A stretch of 51,390 nt of DNA from Acidobacteriota bacterium (GTDB lineage Bacteria; Acidobacteriota; Blastocatellia; UBA7656). Position numbers and translations under genes: made by a program. Every line of letters begins with the position of its first letter. The stretch's first letter is position 1. Below, in pieces: positions 1 through 7,888 of this stretch. Below the pieces are notes generated by a model that saw only the letters and a list, made by a program, of their open reading frames with translations, searched no databases and was not told the origin of the DNA. The stretch lies in assembly GCA_016201275.1 (NCBI GenBank), contig JACQDB010000047.1, forward strand, positions 1 through 51,390, read 5' to 3'.

Positions 1-23
1 CGCAGGCTAGACCGTCATGCTCC

Positions 24-136
24 TTTGCTACCCAGGGTTCCGCTGTGCGTCACCCTGGGCTATATGCTATCGCCCGCTTCGCGGACTAACGGATCAATTG
101 TTAATCACAAGCGCACAAGATATGGGTAAAAGTAAG
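24..136 (+). repeat. 113-bp contig-end repeat, left copy
   Basis: This stretch is identical, in reverse complement, to 51278-51390 at the other end of the window. It contains small hairpins (CCCAGGGT with ACCCTGGG; a GCCCGCTTCGCGGAC loop region). Beyond position 136 the two copies differ: the right copy carries an extra hairpin before both return to the shared motif ACGGTCGGGCTAC. It is a dispersed intergenic repeat, and its position at both extreme ends suggests assembly stopped there. Confidence 0.9.
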
Positions 137-203
137 CCCTCACGGTCGGGCTACTGACATTGGGTCGCAACCGACTGCAAACCGCTATAAGTCAACCGTG
201 CAG

Positions 204-261
204 CAGAAGCGGCAAGGCTGCAGAAAGAGTTCTCAACCTTTCTGCAGCCTTGCCGCTTCTG
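204..261. repeat. 24-bp perfect hairpin
   Basis: The arms 204-227 (begins CAGAAGCGGCAAGG) and 238-261 are perfectly complementary and leave a 10-nt loop. No T-tract follows on either strand, so it is not a classical terminator. It could be the core of a small palindromic repeat or a structured RNA. No gene is adjacent. Confidence 0.7.
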
Positions 262-274
262 CGGTTTCACCGTA

Positions 275-592
275 ACCACCCAGCCGTATTTGCCCCGCAA
301 GGGGTGTAGGAAATTAGCATAGGACGGTTGGCTTTTCGCTCTCGCCTGCTTTGCCCCGCAAGGGGTGTAGGAAATTAGCCAGTGCTACAGGCACTGGCAT
401 CATGTTGGGCAAACACTGCGCGCCCTGAAAGGGTGCAGGAGAGGCGATACCGCAAGCCTCCAGCGCTCTGCCAGAGCGCGACCATCAAGCCCCTTTGCCT
501 TCCCGTGGCTTTCCCACGGGCTAATCTTCTGTGCGCCTCTGGCGCAAAAACTAATTCCCCTTGAGCAGCGGTCTGAGACCGCTGGCTTGGCT
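275..592 (+). repeat. Modular mini-hairpin array 1
   Basis: This is a chain of short perfect hairpins whose stems differ while the linkers recur. Units include CCCCGCAAGGGG followed by TGTAGGAAATTAGC (twice, near 290 and 351), CAGTGCTACAGGCACTG, GCGCCCTGAAAGGGTGC, GCGCTCTGCCAGAGCGC, CCGTGGCTTTCCCACGG followed by GCTAAT, and TGCGCCTCTGGCGCAAAAACTA. The same units recur at 14788-15014 and, inverted, at 48590-48812. It ends in a hairpin, AGCGGTCTGAGACCGCT, resembling the core of the MITE family described elsewhere. Confidence 0.8.
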
Positions 593-822
593 CTACGGTG
601 CGCCTACGGTGCAACAACGAAGCGACCAGCAATGTTCAAACCGGCTGGGTCGTTACAGAAAATTTTCCAATACCAAGCTGACGGGCTGCTTGGTCGTGAG
701 CTTGCTGACCATTCAAGCCCCCGGCTTTTCCAATCTTGATTTTGTTTTTCTTTTGGCGGTTGCTAGAGTATCAACTGACCGCACGCCACAATTCATGAAG
801 TTTTGAAAACGGATGACGCCAC

Positions 823-1674
823 ATGAATATCGGCATCTTTACCAAACCGGAAGAACCGCGCGCCGCTGAACTGGTGGCGCGCATTGTCGCTTGGGGCGCG
901 GAAAAAAACTTACGGTTCTTCATCAACGAGCGCCTGCTGGAAAAACCCGATGGCACGATCTCCGCCTCGGATGTCGAGATTGCCGAAGTCGCCGATTTAA
1001 TCGTCACGCTGGGCGGCGACGGCACTATGCTGACGGTGGCGCGGCTGCTGGCCGGACGCTCGACGCCGGTCTTCGGCATCAACCTCGGCACTCTCGGTTA
1101 CCTAGCGGAATTCCCCGTCGAAGAAGCGCTACAGGCGCTCGGTGGCGTTATCGAAGGCCACTATCGCGTGGCGCGCCGCACCTTGATTGACTGGTCGGTG
1201 ATTCGCCAGCAAGAAGTTGTCGGCGCAGGTTCGGCGCTCAACGATGTAGTGGTCAACAAAGCCACCTTGTCGCGCATGATTGAAATAGCTTGCACCGTTG
1301 GCAGCCACTATGTGACCACTTATCGCGCCGATGGTTTGATTATCGCCACGCCCACCGGTTCGACAGCCTACAATCTTTCGGCAGGTGGCCCAATCATTCA
1401 TCCGAGTGTCGGCGCGATTGTCATCGCTCCTATCTGTCCGCATACGCTGACCAATCGTCCGCTGATTTTGCCCGATAAAAAGCGCATCAAACTGGAATTG
1501 AAGACCCGCGAACAGGAAGTCATACTCGCTTCCGACGGCCAAACCATCGTGCAATTGCTGCCCGATGATGTGATCGAAATCAAGAAGAGTCCCAACACCT
1601 TCAATGCGGTATTGTCCAAAGACAAAGACTATTTTCAGATCCTCCGCAGCAAACTGCGTTGGAGCGGCAGATAA
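823..1674 (+). CDS. nadK: NAD kinase
   Basis: This cytoplasmic enzyme phosphorylates NAD to NADP and so sets the NADPH supply. At 283 aa it has the usual family length. Visible signatures are the diphosphate-binding GGDGTML at residues 64-70, the INLGTLGYLAEF stretch at about 86-97, the Asn-Asp pair at 140-141 (LNDVVVNK) that contacts the nicotinamide ribose, and TPTGSTAY at 176-183 followed by LSAGGPI. The ATG start aligns with the family N-terminus; no strong ribosome-binding site precedes it. The next gene, a rhomboid protease, lies 110 bp downstream beyond a heptanucleotide repeat pair, so the two may not be co-transcribed. The assignment is secure. Confidence 0.97.
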   Translation: MNIGIFTKPEEPRAAELVARIVAWGAEKNLRFFINERLLEKPDGTISASDVEIAEVADLIVTLGGDGTMLTVARLLAGRSTPVFGINLGTLGYLAEFPVEEALQALGGVIEGHYRVARRTLIDWSVIRQQEVVGAGSALNDVVVNKATLSRMIEIACTVGSHYVTTYRADGLIIATPTGSTAYNLSAGGPIIHPSVGAIVIAPICPHTLTNRPLILPDKKRIKLELKTREQEVILASDGQTIVQLLPDDVIEIKKSPNTFNAVLSKDKDYFQILRSKLRWSGR

Positions 1675-1677
1675 AAA

Positions 1678-1779
1678 TAGTCCGTAGTCCGTAGTCCTTA
1701 GTCCCTAGCCCGGCTATAATGTCAGACGAAAAACGAGGCGAAGAAAAAATTAAGGACTAGGGACTAAGGACTAGGGACT
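1678..1779. repeat. Inverted pair of TAGTCCN heptad repeats
   Basis: Four tandem heptamers (TAGTCCG twice, TAGTCCT, TAGTCCC) occupy 1678-1705, and their reverse complement occupies 1752-1779, about 46 bp apart, forming a long imperfect hairpin. The right arm ends in AGGGACTCAACT directly before the ATG of the rhomboid gene, so the repeat itself supplies a purine-rich Shine-Dalgarno-like AGGGA at 7-nt spacing. Confidence 0.8.
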
Positions 1780-1784
1780 CAACT

Positions 1785-2537
1785 ATGCTATTACCGCTTT
1801 CCGACGACAACACCGGCAGACAATCAACCCCGTATATTGTTTATCTATTCCTCGCCATCAACATCGCCGTGTTTTTGCTGCAGTGGGTAGAGGGCGACCG
1901 CTTCACCCTGGGTTATGCGGCGGTTCCTTATGAAATCACGCACAACACCGATCTGATTGGCTCACGCGGCGGCATCCCGCAAGCGCCAGGCCCTTCGCCT
2001 ATCTGGTTGACGCTCTTCACCTCTATGTTCATGCATGGCGGCTTGATGCACATCGCCGGAAATATGCTCTTCCTGTGGGTCTTTGGCGATAACGTCGAAG
2101 ACAATTTCGGCCACATCAAATTTGTCATCTTCTATGTGATTTGCGGCCTGCTGGCGTCGTTTTCCCAAATCCTGCTCGAACCGAATTCGGTCATTCCCAC
2201 GCTTGGCGCATCGGGCGCGATTGCCGGAGTGCTGGGCGCTTACCTGGTCATGTTTCCCAAAAATCGCGTGCACTCGCTGTTGCCGCTGGGGATTATCTGG
2301 ACGATGGTGAACGTGCCCGCCTGGGTGATGATCGGGCTATGGATTGTGCTGCAATTTTTCAGTCAGGTGGCCGCTATCTCTTCGCACACGGCGCAAGCGC
2401 GCGGCGGCGGCGTCGCTTATATGGCGCACATAGGCGGCTTCATAGGCGGCATGGTTCTCTGCTTTCTGTTTCGCAATCGAGAGCGTGAATTCGTCCGCGT
2501 TGATGCAGACAACGACAGTTACCATCGCCCTTATTAA
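1785..2537 (+). CDS. Rhomboid-family intramembrane serine protease
   Basis: This polytopic membrane protein of 250 aa should cleave transmembrane segments of other proteins. The catalytic serine is in GASG (Ser143, start of a helix GASGAIAGVLGAY) and the catalytic histidine is His215 in AHIGGFIGG. The upstream conserved helix carries HIAGNMLFLWVFG at about 89-101, preceded by FTSMFMHGG, both typical of bacterial rhomboids. A first hydrophobic segment lies at about 17-33, and the short C-terminal tail is charged. The start is supported by the AGGGA contributed by the heptad repeat upstream. The natural substrate cannot be deduced from the neighbours. The family call is firm; the exact subfamily is not. 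Confidence 0.95.
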   Translation: MLLPLSDDNTGRQSTPYIVYLFLAINIAVFLLQWVEGDRFTLGYAAVPYEITHNTDLIGSRGGIPQAPGPSPIWLTLFTSMFMHGGLMHIAGNMLFLWVFGDNVEDNFGHIKFVIFYVICGLLASFSQILLEPNSVIPTLGASGAIAGVLGAYLVMFPKNRVHSLLPLGIIWTMVNVPAWVMIGLWIVLQFFSQVAAISSHTAQARGGGVAYMAHIGGFIGGMVLCFLFRNREREFVRVDADNDSYHRPY

Positions 2538-2585
2538 AAGCGGCAAAGCAGCAAAAAGGCCGTTTTTACAGGCATTTTTTCAATT

Positions 2586-3370
2586 ATGATTATTCTCGAC
2601 CAGCTTACGAAAATTTATGGCGACCCGCAGCGCGACGGTCTGTTGGCGGTTGATCAAGTCAACCTGACGATTCCTTCCGGGCAACTGGTCGGCTATCTGG
2701 GACCGAACGGCGCGGGCAAATCCACCACCGTAAAAATGTTGACCGGCACGCTGACGCCGACCCACGGAAGCGCCGAAATTTATGGCCTCGACATTCAACG
2801 CGACAATCTCGAAGTCAAACGCCTGATCGGTTATGTGCCGGATTCGGGCGCGGTCTATGAAACTCTGACCGGCAGCGAGTATCTGCAAATGGTCGGCAGG
2901 CTTTACGGTTTGGACGATGCACTGATTGCCAATCGCATAGTCAAATTCGGAGACTTTTTTGAACTTTCGCAGGACACCTTGAATCGCAAATTACTGTCGG
3001 CCTATTCCAAAGGGATGCGGCAGAAGGTGGTGATTTCGGCAGCTTTGATTCACAATCCGCGCGTCATTTTTTTGACGAACCGCTCAACGGCCTGGACGCC
3101 AGCACACAACTGATGTTCAAAACGCTGATTAAAAATCTCGCCGCCGAAGGCAAGACCATCTTTTATTGTTCGCACATTCTTGATGTCGTCGAGCGCACTT
3201 GTGACCGCATCGTTATCATAGACCACGGGCGCGTCGTCGCCGATGGCACGCTTGCCGAGTTGCAAGCCTCCAGCGGCGAGGGGTCGCTCGAACGCATCTT
3301 TAACAAATTGACGGCGCATACCGATCTGGAAGAACGCGCCGAAGAATTTTCCAAAACCTTTTCATTTTAA
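2586..3370 (+). CDS. ABC transporter ATP-binding protein, frameshifted at Walker B
   Basis: This is the ATPase subunit of an ABC exporter; the permease follows directly. In the first frame (2586-3113) Walker A is GPNGAGKST and a signature-like YSKGMRQK precedes Walker B. The frame then breaks in a run of seven T at 3067-3073 and would end as FLTNRSTAW. Reading one base back restores VIFLDEPLNGLD, and the protein continues as a normal D-loop, the H-loop (CSHILDVVE) and C-terminus, stopping at 3370 (261 aa if joined). The break lies on T TTT TTG, a textbook -1 slippery heptamer. The options are programmed frameshifting, transcriptional slippage, a recent inactivating deletion, or a homopolymer error. 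Without the second frame the product lacks the catalytic Glu and cannot hydrolyse ATP. Confidence 0.85.
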
Positions 3371-3379
3371 CGGCACACC

Positions 3380-5077
3380 TTGGCCGACGGGATTGATTTG
3401 GACAACACCAAGATTAACCTCCAACAATTAAAAGTATTGCTTGTGGTCTATCTCAAGCAGGACTTTCGCAGCGGCAAATCGTTTCTGCAAAATGACGCGA
3501 AAGAGTTTGCCGCCTCGAATCTCGCCTTGCTCTCCATGCTGGGGATGTACGTTTTTGTTGGCTTTTCCACGGCAATTTTCGCGTTTACCGGCGCTGACCT
3601 GTTTCTCTATTCCGTGGTCGCCATCAGCGTCACGCTGTTTCTGGTCGCGCTGGCCATCGTCGCCGAATCGAGCAACGTCATCTTCAACGAAACCGAACCC
3701 GACATCATCGGTCATCTGCCGATCAACTCCGCCACTTTGTTTGCCGCCAAGGTCGTCAATATTTTTATCTTCACCTTGCTGCTGGCGCTCGCGGCAAATC
3801 TATTGCCGACGATTGCCGGGGTGTGGAGTCAAGGCTCGAATTATTTCTTTCCGGTCGCCCATCTGATCGCGGCAATCAGTGCGGCATTTTTTTCGACCAC
3901 TCTGGTGATGACCAGTTACGGCCTGCTGATGCGCTATATCAGCAAAGAGCGGTTCAACAATTTCATTGCCTACGCGCAGACCGGGCTTTCGATGTTTTTA
4001 ATTCTCGGCTATCAATTGTTGCCGCGCCTGATGGATAAAAATCGTTTTGCGCTGCCGCCTGCGAGTCGCAAGTTTTTGCTGTTTTATCCCCCCGCCTGGT
4101 TTTCCGGGCTGGCGCTTGTTTTGATGGGAACGATCAACTGGTTTTCGCTGTCGCTTGCGGCGCTTGCTCTGATTTCATTGGCTTTTTTCACCTTTTTAGC
4201 CTTGCGAAAAGTAGCCGCCGGATATGCCGCCTTCGTTTCTCAACTGGCTTATGACAGCAATGTGAGAACCGGCAAAAAGCCGAGCGAGGCCGAAATCGCC
4301 GCGCCCAACAGAAAGCACAATCGCGCTTTGCTCCGTCACAGCCTCAAAACATTTTTGCTGCGAAGCCCGGTCGAGCGCGCTGCGTTCGATCTGGTTTCGA
4401 CTTACTTGAAGCGCGACCGCGAAATTAAAACCCGCCTCTATCCGTCGTTTGCTTATTTGATTATGTTTCCGCTGATCGGCATTTTCACGGGTGGTCTGGC
4501 CGACCCGTTTCTATCGAATGAGTTCATCTTTCACGCTTTGGCCGGGGCGGCCATGATTCCCTTCGTCGCCTCTGTGGCCGCCGAGACAGTGATTTTTTCC
4601 GAGCATTATCAAGCCGCCTACATCTTTCGCGTAGCGCCCATTCCCAGCCTCAGCCACATCCACAGAGGCTTACGCAAAGCCACGCAAGTTTACGTAGCGC
4701 TTCCCGGCGCGGTGATTCTGACAATTCTTTATAGCTTCTTGTGGAAGAATTTTCTGCACGCGGTGTTGCTGCTCGCTCCTTGGGTGATCTTGACTCCGGC
4801 GATCATGATGTTTTCGTTTTTCCGCCGCGAATTCCTGCCGCTGTCGCGCAAGTATCGCAAGGGGCAACAATCGGCGCGTTTGACCATGCTGTTTTTCGCC
4901 AGCTTCTTCTGCATCATGCTGGTCGGAACCGTGCAGAGCCTCAGCATAAAAGGGACGCTTTCCTATCGCTATTTCCTGCTTGGCACGCTCGTCTTTTCCG
5001 CTCTTATTTATTTCGTCTTGCGAAAATTGAGTGGCGAAATGCGTCCGCTGCTGGCCGCCAAAACGCTCGACGAATAA
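3380..5077 (+). CDS. ABC-2-like exporter permease
   Basis: This is a 565-aa integral membrane protein, the likely partner of the ATPase ending 9 bp upstream. Hydrophobic segments group in an N-terminal block (about residues 45-130), a central block (about 155-290) and a C-terminal block from about 360 onward. A polar, Lys/Arg-rich cytoplasmic loop (about 300-345) separates the last two. The most plausible start is a TTG at 3380; no ATG fits the frame near the end of the ATPase gene. No substrate-specific motif is visible, so the exported compound is unknown. The intact permease argues that the system is, or recently was, functional despite the frameshift in its ATPase. Confidence 0.8.
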   Translation: MADGIDLDNTKINLQQLKVLLVVYLKQDFRSGKSFLQNDAKEFAASNLALLSMLGMYVFVGFSTAIFAFTGADLFLYSVVAISVTLFLVALAIVAESSNVIFNETEPDIIGHLPINSATLFAAKVVNIFIFTLLLALAANLLPTIAGVWSQGSNYFFPVAHLIAAISAAFFSTTLVMTSYGLLMRYISKERFNNFIAYAQTGLSMFLILGYQLLPRLMDKNRFALPPASRKFLLFYPPAWFSGLALVLMGTINWFSLSLAALALISLAFFTFLALRKVAAGYAAFVSQLAYDSNVRTGKKPSEAEIAAPNRKHNRALLRHSLKTFLLRSPVERAAFDLVSTYLKRDREIKTRLYPSFAYLIMFPLIGIFTGGLADPFLSNEFIFHALAGAAMIPFVASVAAETVIFSEHYQAAYIFRVAPIPSLSHIHRGLRKATQVYVALPGAVILTILYSFLWKNFLHAVLLLAPWVILTPAIMMFSFFRREFLPLSRKYRKGQQSARLTMLFFASFFCIMLVGTVQSLSIKGTLSYRYFLLGTLVFSALIYFVLRKLSGEMRPLLAAKTLDE

Positions 5078-5267
5078 ATCATAGATTCGCGCTGGCAGCA
5101 AGAAAGGCCTTGTTGCTGCGCCTTCTGTGCGGCTGTTACACTATGATTTTTCGCGCACCGCCGGAACGCTTGGCGGCGGCAACGACAACCTGAAACCTGA
5201 CGCTTTACAAGCATCAGTCTAAAACCGCTCCGCCAAATTCGGAGGGGAAAAAGGAGCATCAAGAAGT

Positions 5268-5666
5268 ATGGAAGTTTTAGAAAATCTCGGACTGGTGATT
5301 GAAGAGACGCCGCCCGAAAAGATGAATCTCTTTCCGCTGGAAACCTTCGCTTACAAATACGTCGGCAAAGAGACGCGCATATCGTTCACCTCATCGGAAT
5401 TCACGGCGATCTGTCCGTTTTCGGACTTCCCGGATTTCGCCACTCTCAAAATCGAATACGTGCCAAACGAACGCTGCATCGAATTGAAGTCCTTGAAGCT
5501 CTACATCAATTCCTATCGCAACGTGAAGATTTTTCATGAACACGTAGTCAATAAATTTCTCGACGATTTCGTACAGGCGTGCGACCCCCTCGCCTTTGAC
5601 ATCGAAGGCGAGTTCAACGTGCGCGGCAACATCAAAACGGTGATTCGCGCTTCGTATCGAAAATAG
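5268..5666 (+). CDS. queF: NADPH-dependent 7-cyano-7-deazaguanine reductase
   Basis: QueF reduces the nitrile of preQ0 to the primary amine of preQ1 in queuosine biosynthesis. At 132 aa this is the short, YkvM-like type that works as a homo-oligomer. The thioimide-forming cysteine is Cys49 ([13 protein letters not shown]) and the proton-donating aspartate is Asp56, the standard seven-residue spacing. The QueF family motif [14 protein letters not shown] lies at about 72-85. The start has a good ribosome-binding site (AAAGGAG). No other queuosine gene is nearby. The leader showed no recognisable preQ1 riboswitch. Confidence in the function is high. Confidence 0.96.
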   Translation: MEVLENLGLVIEETPPEKMNLFPLETFAYKYVGKETRISFTSSEFTAICPFSDFPDFATLKIEYVPNERCIELKSLKLYINSYRNVKIFHEHVVNKFLDDFVQACDPLAFDIEGEFNVRGNIKTVIRASYRK

Positions 5667-5670
5667 GAAT

Positions 5671-5797
5671 TAGAGCGGTTTTCATATGTGTGTACGGAAC
5701 GCGCTATCGTTGAGCAGCGGTCTTCGACCGCGCCAAGGTTTTCGACCGCCGCTCAACGGCTTTGAGGTTTCCGTAATCTCAAACCCAAACCGCTCTA
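5671..5797. mobile_element. TA-flanked MITE, copy 1
   Basis: This 127-bp palindromic element is bounded by TA on both sides. The outer inverted repeat is GAGCGGTTT...AAACCGCTC, and the core is a long hairpin built from GTTGAGCAGCGGTC and its complement GACCGCCGCTCAAC, with the TCTTCGACCG motif in the arms. Copies 2 and 3 (15015-15141, 51056-51191) share ends, core and the TA flanks. The TA duplication suggests mobilisation by an IS630/Tc1-mariner-type transposase, which is not encoded in this window. Confidence 0.8.
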
Positions 5798-5823
5798 AGT
5801 CCTAAATCCTAAATCCTAAATCC
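5796..5823 (+). repeat. TAAATCC heptad repeat
   Basis: Four tandem heptamers (TAAGTCC, then TAAATCC three times) start on the TA that borders the MITE and end 10 bp before the glycosylase start codon. The composition is unrelated to the neighbouring genes. Confidence 0.8.
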
Positions 5824-5833
5824 TGAGTTAATC

Positions 5834-6730
5834 ATGAACATCACCATACCAATGCCGCCGCTATTCAATTTCAAACGCACCGCCCTCAGTCACGGCTGGT
5901 ACGATTTGCCGCCGTTTGCTTTCGATAAAGCGTCGTGGACGCTGACGCGAGTGATTACTTTGAACAGCGGCAAGCCCATCAACGTGACCATCACCGCAGG
6001 CGCTGGCGCACTCCATGTGCAAGCGCCGCGCAAGCTCAGTCAGAGCGCCAACGAAAAAGTCATACGCGATGTGCGCCACGCCTTGCGCTTCGATGACGAT
6101 ATGACTTCGTTTTATGCGTTGGTCGCGGTCAACGAAGAGTTCGCGTGGATCGCGCAAAGCGGCGCGGGGCGGCTGCTGCGTTCGCCCGGTGTGTTTGAAG
6201 ATTTGGTGAAGACCATCTGCACGACGAATTGTTCGTGGGCGGCGACCGATAAGATGGTCAACGCTTTAGTCAACGAATTGGGCGTTGAAGCGCAAGGCGG
6301 CGGGCGCACTTTTCCAACCGCCGAAACGATGGCCTCGGTTGATGAGAACTTTTATCGGGAAAAGATTCGTGCAGGCTATCGCGCTCCGTATTTGAAAGAA
6401 CTCGCCGAGCGCGTCACGTCAGGCGAATTGAATGTTGAAGCTTGGCTGACTAGCGAATTGCCTACCGACAAACTCAAGCGCGAGATGCAGCAAGTGAAAG
6501 GCGTAGGCACTTATGCTGCTGAAAATTTATTGCGCTTAGTAGGTCGTTACGACGGACTGGCATTGGATTCGTGGGTACGCGGCAAATTCGCCAAACTGCA
6601 CAACAAAGGGCGCGCCGCCGAAGATAAAAAAATTGCACGTTACTATGCGCGCTTCGGCGAATGGCAAGGCTTGGCGCTGTGGTGCGATATGACCAAAGAT
6701 TGGCTCGAAGGCGAAGAAAAATTGTGGTGA
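5834..6730 (+). CDS. HhH-GPD superfamily DNA glycosylase
   Basis: This 298-aa cytoplasmic base-excision repair enzyme flips out and removes damaged bases. The helix-hairpin-helix is VKGVGTYAAENLL at about 221-233, and the catalytic aspartate is Asp245 in LALDSWVRGKF. The N-terminal domain (residues 1-100) resembles the AlkA/OGG1-type beta domain, and CTTNCSW at 129-135 belongs to the helical core. No FeS-cluster cysteines are present, unlike in endonuclease III. The substrate (3-methyladenine or 8-oxoguanine type) cannot be settled: no catalytic Lys is found in the hairpin, which favours a monofunctional, AlkA-like enzyme. The YhcG-type nuclease gene follows after 22 bp, so the two are probably co-transcribed. 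Confidence 0.88.
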   Translation: MNITIPMPPLFNFKRTALSHGWYDLPPFAFDKASWTLTRVITLNSGKPINVTITAGAGALHVQAPRKLSQSANEKVIRDVRHALRFDDDMTSFYALVAVNEEFAWIAQSGAGRLLRSPGVFEDLVKTICTTNCSWAATDKMVNALVNELGVEAQGGGRTFPTAETMASVDENFYREKIRAGYRAPYLKELAERVTSGELNVEAWLTSELPTDKLKREMQQVKGVGTYAAENLLRLVGRYDGLALDSWVRGKFAKLHNKGRAAEDKKIARYYARFGEWQGLALWCDMTKDWLEGEEKLW

Positions 6731-6752
6731 CTGTAGTTTCAGGAGTTCAGCC

Positions 6753-7811
6753 ATGAGTAAGAAAAAGACGGCTTTGAAACCCGTTGCCTCAACACCAACA
6801 CTGTTACAAGATTTGCGTGAGTTGATAGCCAGCGCCAAACAGGAAGTAGCGCGAACCGTCAATTCAACCCTCGCCATGTTGTATTGGAGCGTAGGGCAAC
6901 GCATCCGCCAAGACATCTTGAAAGGCAAACGCGCTAACTACGGCGAAGAGATTGTCGTTACAGTGTCGCGACAATTGGTGACTGAATTTGGCTCAGGATT
7001 CACAGATAAAAACCTGCGACACATGGTGCAATTTGCAGAGGTTTTTCCCGATACGGAAATTGTCTACGCACTGAGTAGACAATTGAGTTGGACGCATTTT
7101 CGGCGAATCATTTACCTTGATGATCCACTGAAACGAGATTTCTATGCTGAAATGTGTCGCATTGAAAGATGGAGCACTCGCACTCTTGAGAAAAAAATCG
7201 GCGGGATGCTTTTCGAGCGCACAGCGCTCTCGAAAAAGCCGGAAAAATTGATTGAGCAAGAATTGAAAGCGCTACGTGAAGAAGACAAGCTCACGCCTGA
7301 TCTAGTATTCCGCGACCCTTACTTTCTCGATTTTCTCGGCTTGAAAGATGCCTATAACGAAAAGGATTTGGAGTCCGCTATTCTGCGCGAGTTGGAAAAA
7401 TTCATCCTCGAACTCGGCGAAGGCTTTGCATTTGTAGGGCGACAAAAACGCATCACCATTGACGATGAAGATTTTTACATAGACCTGTTGTTTTATCATC
7501 GCAAGCTGCGGCGGTTGGTGGTCATTGAATTGAAGATGGATAAATTTCGCGCTGCTGACAAAGGGCAAGTCGAATTGTATTTGCGTTGGCTGGACAAATA
7601 CGAACGACAAGTAGGCGAGGAATCACCCATCGGTTTAATTCTTTGCGCCGGAAAATCTACAGAACAAATTGAACTGCTGGAACTCAACCGCAGCGGTATC
7701 CAAATCGCCAGCTATTTGACGGAACTCCCGTCACGCGAGTTGTTGCAGAAAAAACTACACGAAGCAGTATTGAAAGCAAGAGCGCGTTCAAAAGTCCAAA
7801 CGAGCAAATAG
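6753..7811 (+). CDS. YhcG/DUF1016-family PDDEXK nuclease
   Basis: This 352-aa protein has the two-domain layout of the YhcG family: an N-terminal helical DUF1016_N domain (about 15-165) that should bind DNA or partner proteins, and a C-terminal PDDEXK nuclease domain (about 185-335). The nuclease residues visible are Asp244 (FYIDLLFYH), Glu259 and Lys261 (VVIELK) and a following Gln272 (KGQVELYLRWL). Family members often occur in accessory islands beside restriction-modification or toxin-antitoxin genes. Here the neighbours are a DNA glycosylase upstream and, convergently, an Ntn-hydrolase cassette. The start has an AGGAG site. The biological role of the family is still unclear. Confidence 0.92.
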   Translation: MSKKKTALKPVASTPTLLQDLRELIASAKQEVARTVNSTLAMLYWSVGQRIRQDILKGKRANYGEEIVVTVSRQLVTEFGSGFTDKNLRHMVQFAEVFPDTEIVYALSRQLSWTHFRRIIYLDDPLKRDFYAEMCRIERWSTRTLEKKIGGMLFERTALSKKPEKLIEQELKALREEDKLTPDLVFRDPYFLDFLGLKDAYNEKDLESAILRELEKFILELGEGFAFVGRQKRITIDDEDFYIDLLFYHRKLRRLVVIELKMDKFRAADKGQVELYLRWLDKYERQVGEESPIGLILCAGKSTEQIELLELNRSGIQIASYLTELPSRELLQKKLHEAVLKARARSKVQTSK

Positions 7812-7888
7812 GATTTATGATGCCATCCAAGAGGAAATCCGGGGAAAACCCAAGTAAAAGATGGCTGAGTATTTATAGCATATTTGAA

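Larger units (their letters stand above)
1..822. other. Gene-free, repeat-rich left end
   Basis: No convincing gene lies before nadK. The short open frames here run through hairpins and are not believable. The stretch holds, in order, the 113-bp contig-end repeat (24-136), a strong 24-bp hairpin (204-261), a modular hairpin array (about 275-592) and about 230 bp of plain sequence leading to nadK. Confidence 0.8.

Noticed and set aside
561-806. Open frame of 81 codons before nadK
   Set aside because: It begins inside the hairpin array and has a low-complexity, frame-shadow composition.
1678-1779. CRISPR array
   Set aside because: Repeat units are 7 bp, without unique spacers, and no cas gene is in the window.
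5180-5267. preQ1 riboswitch upstream of queF
   Set aside because: The leader has an AAAGGAG ribosome-binding site but not the short preQ1-I pseudoknot pattern (a C-rich loop followed by an A-rich tail).
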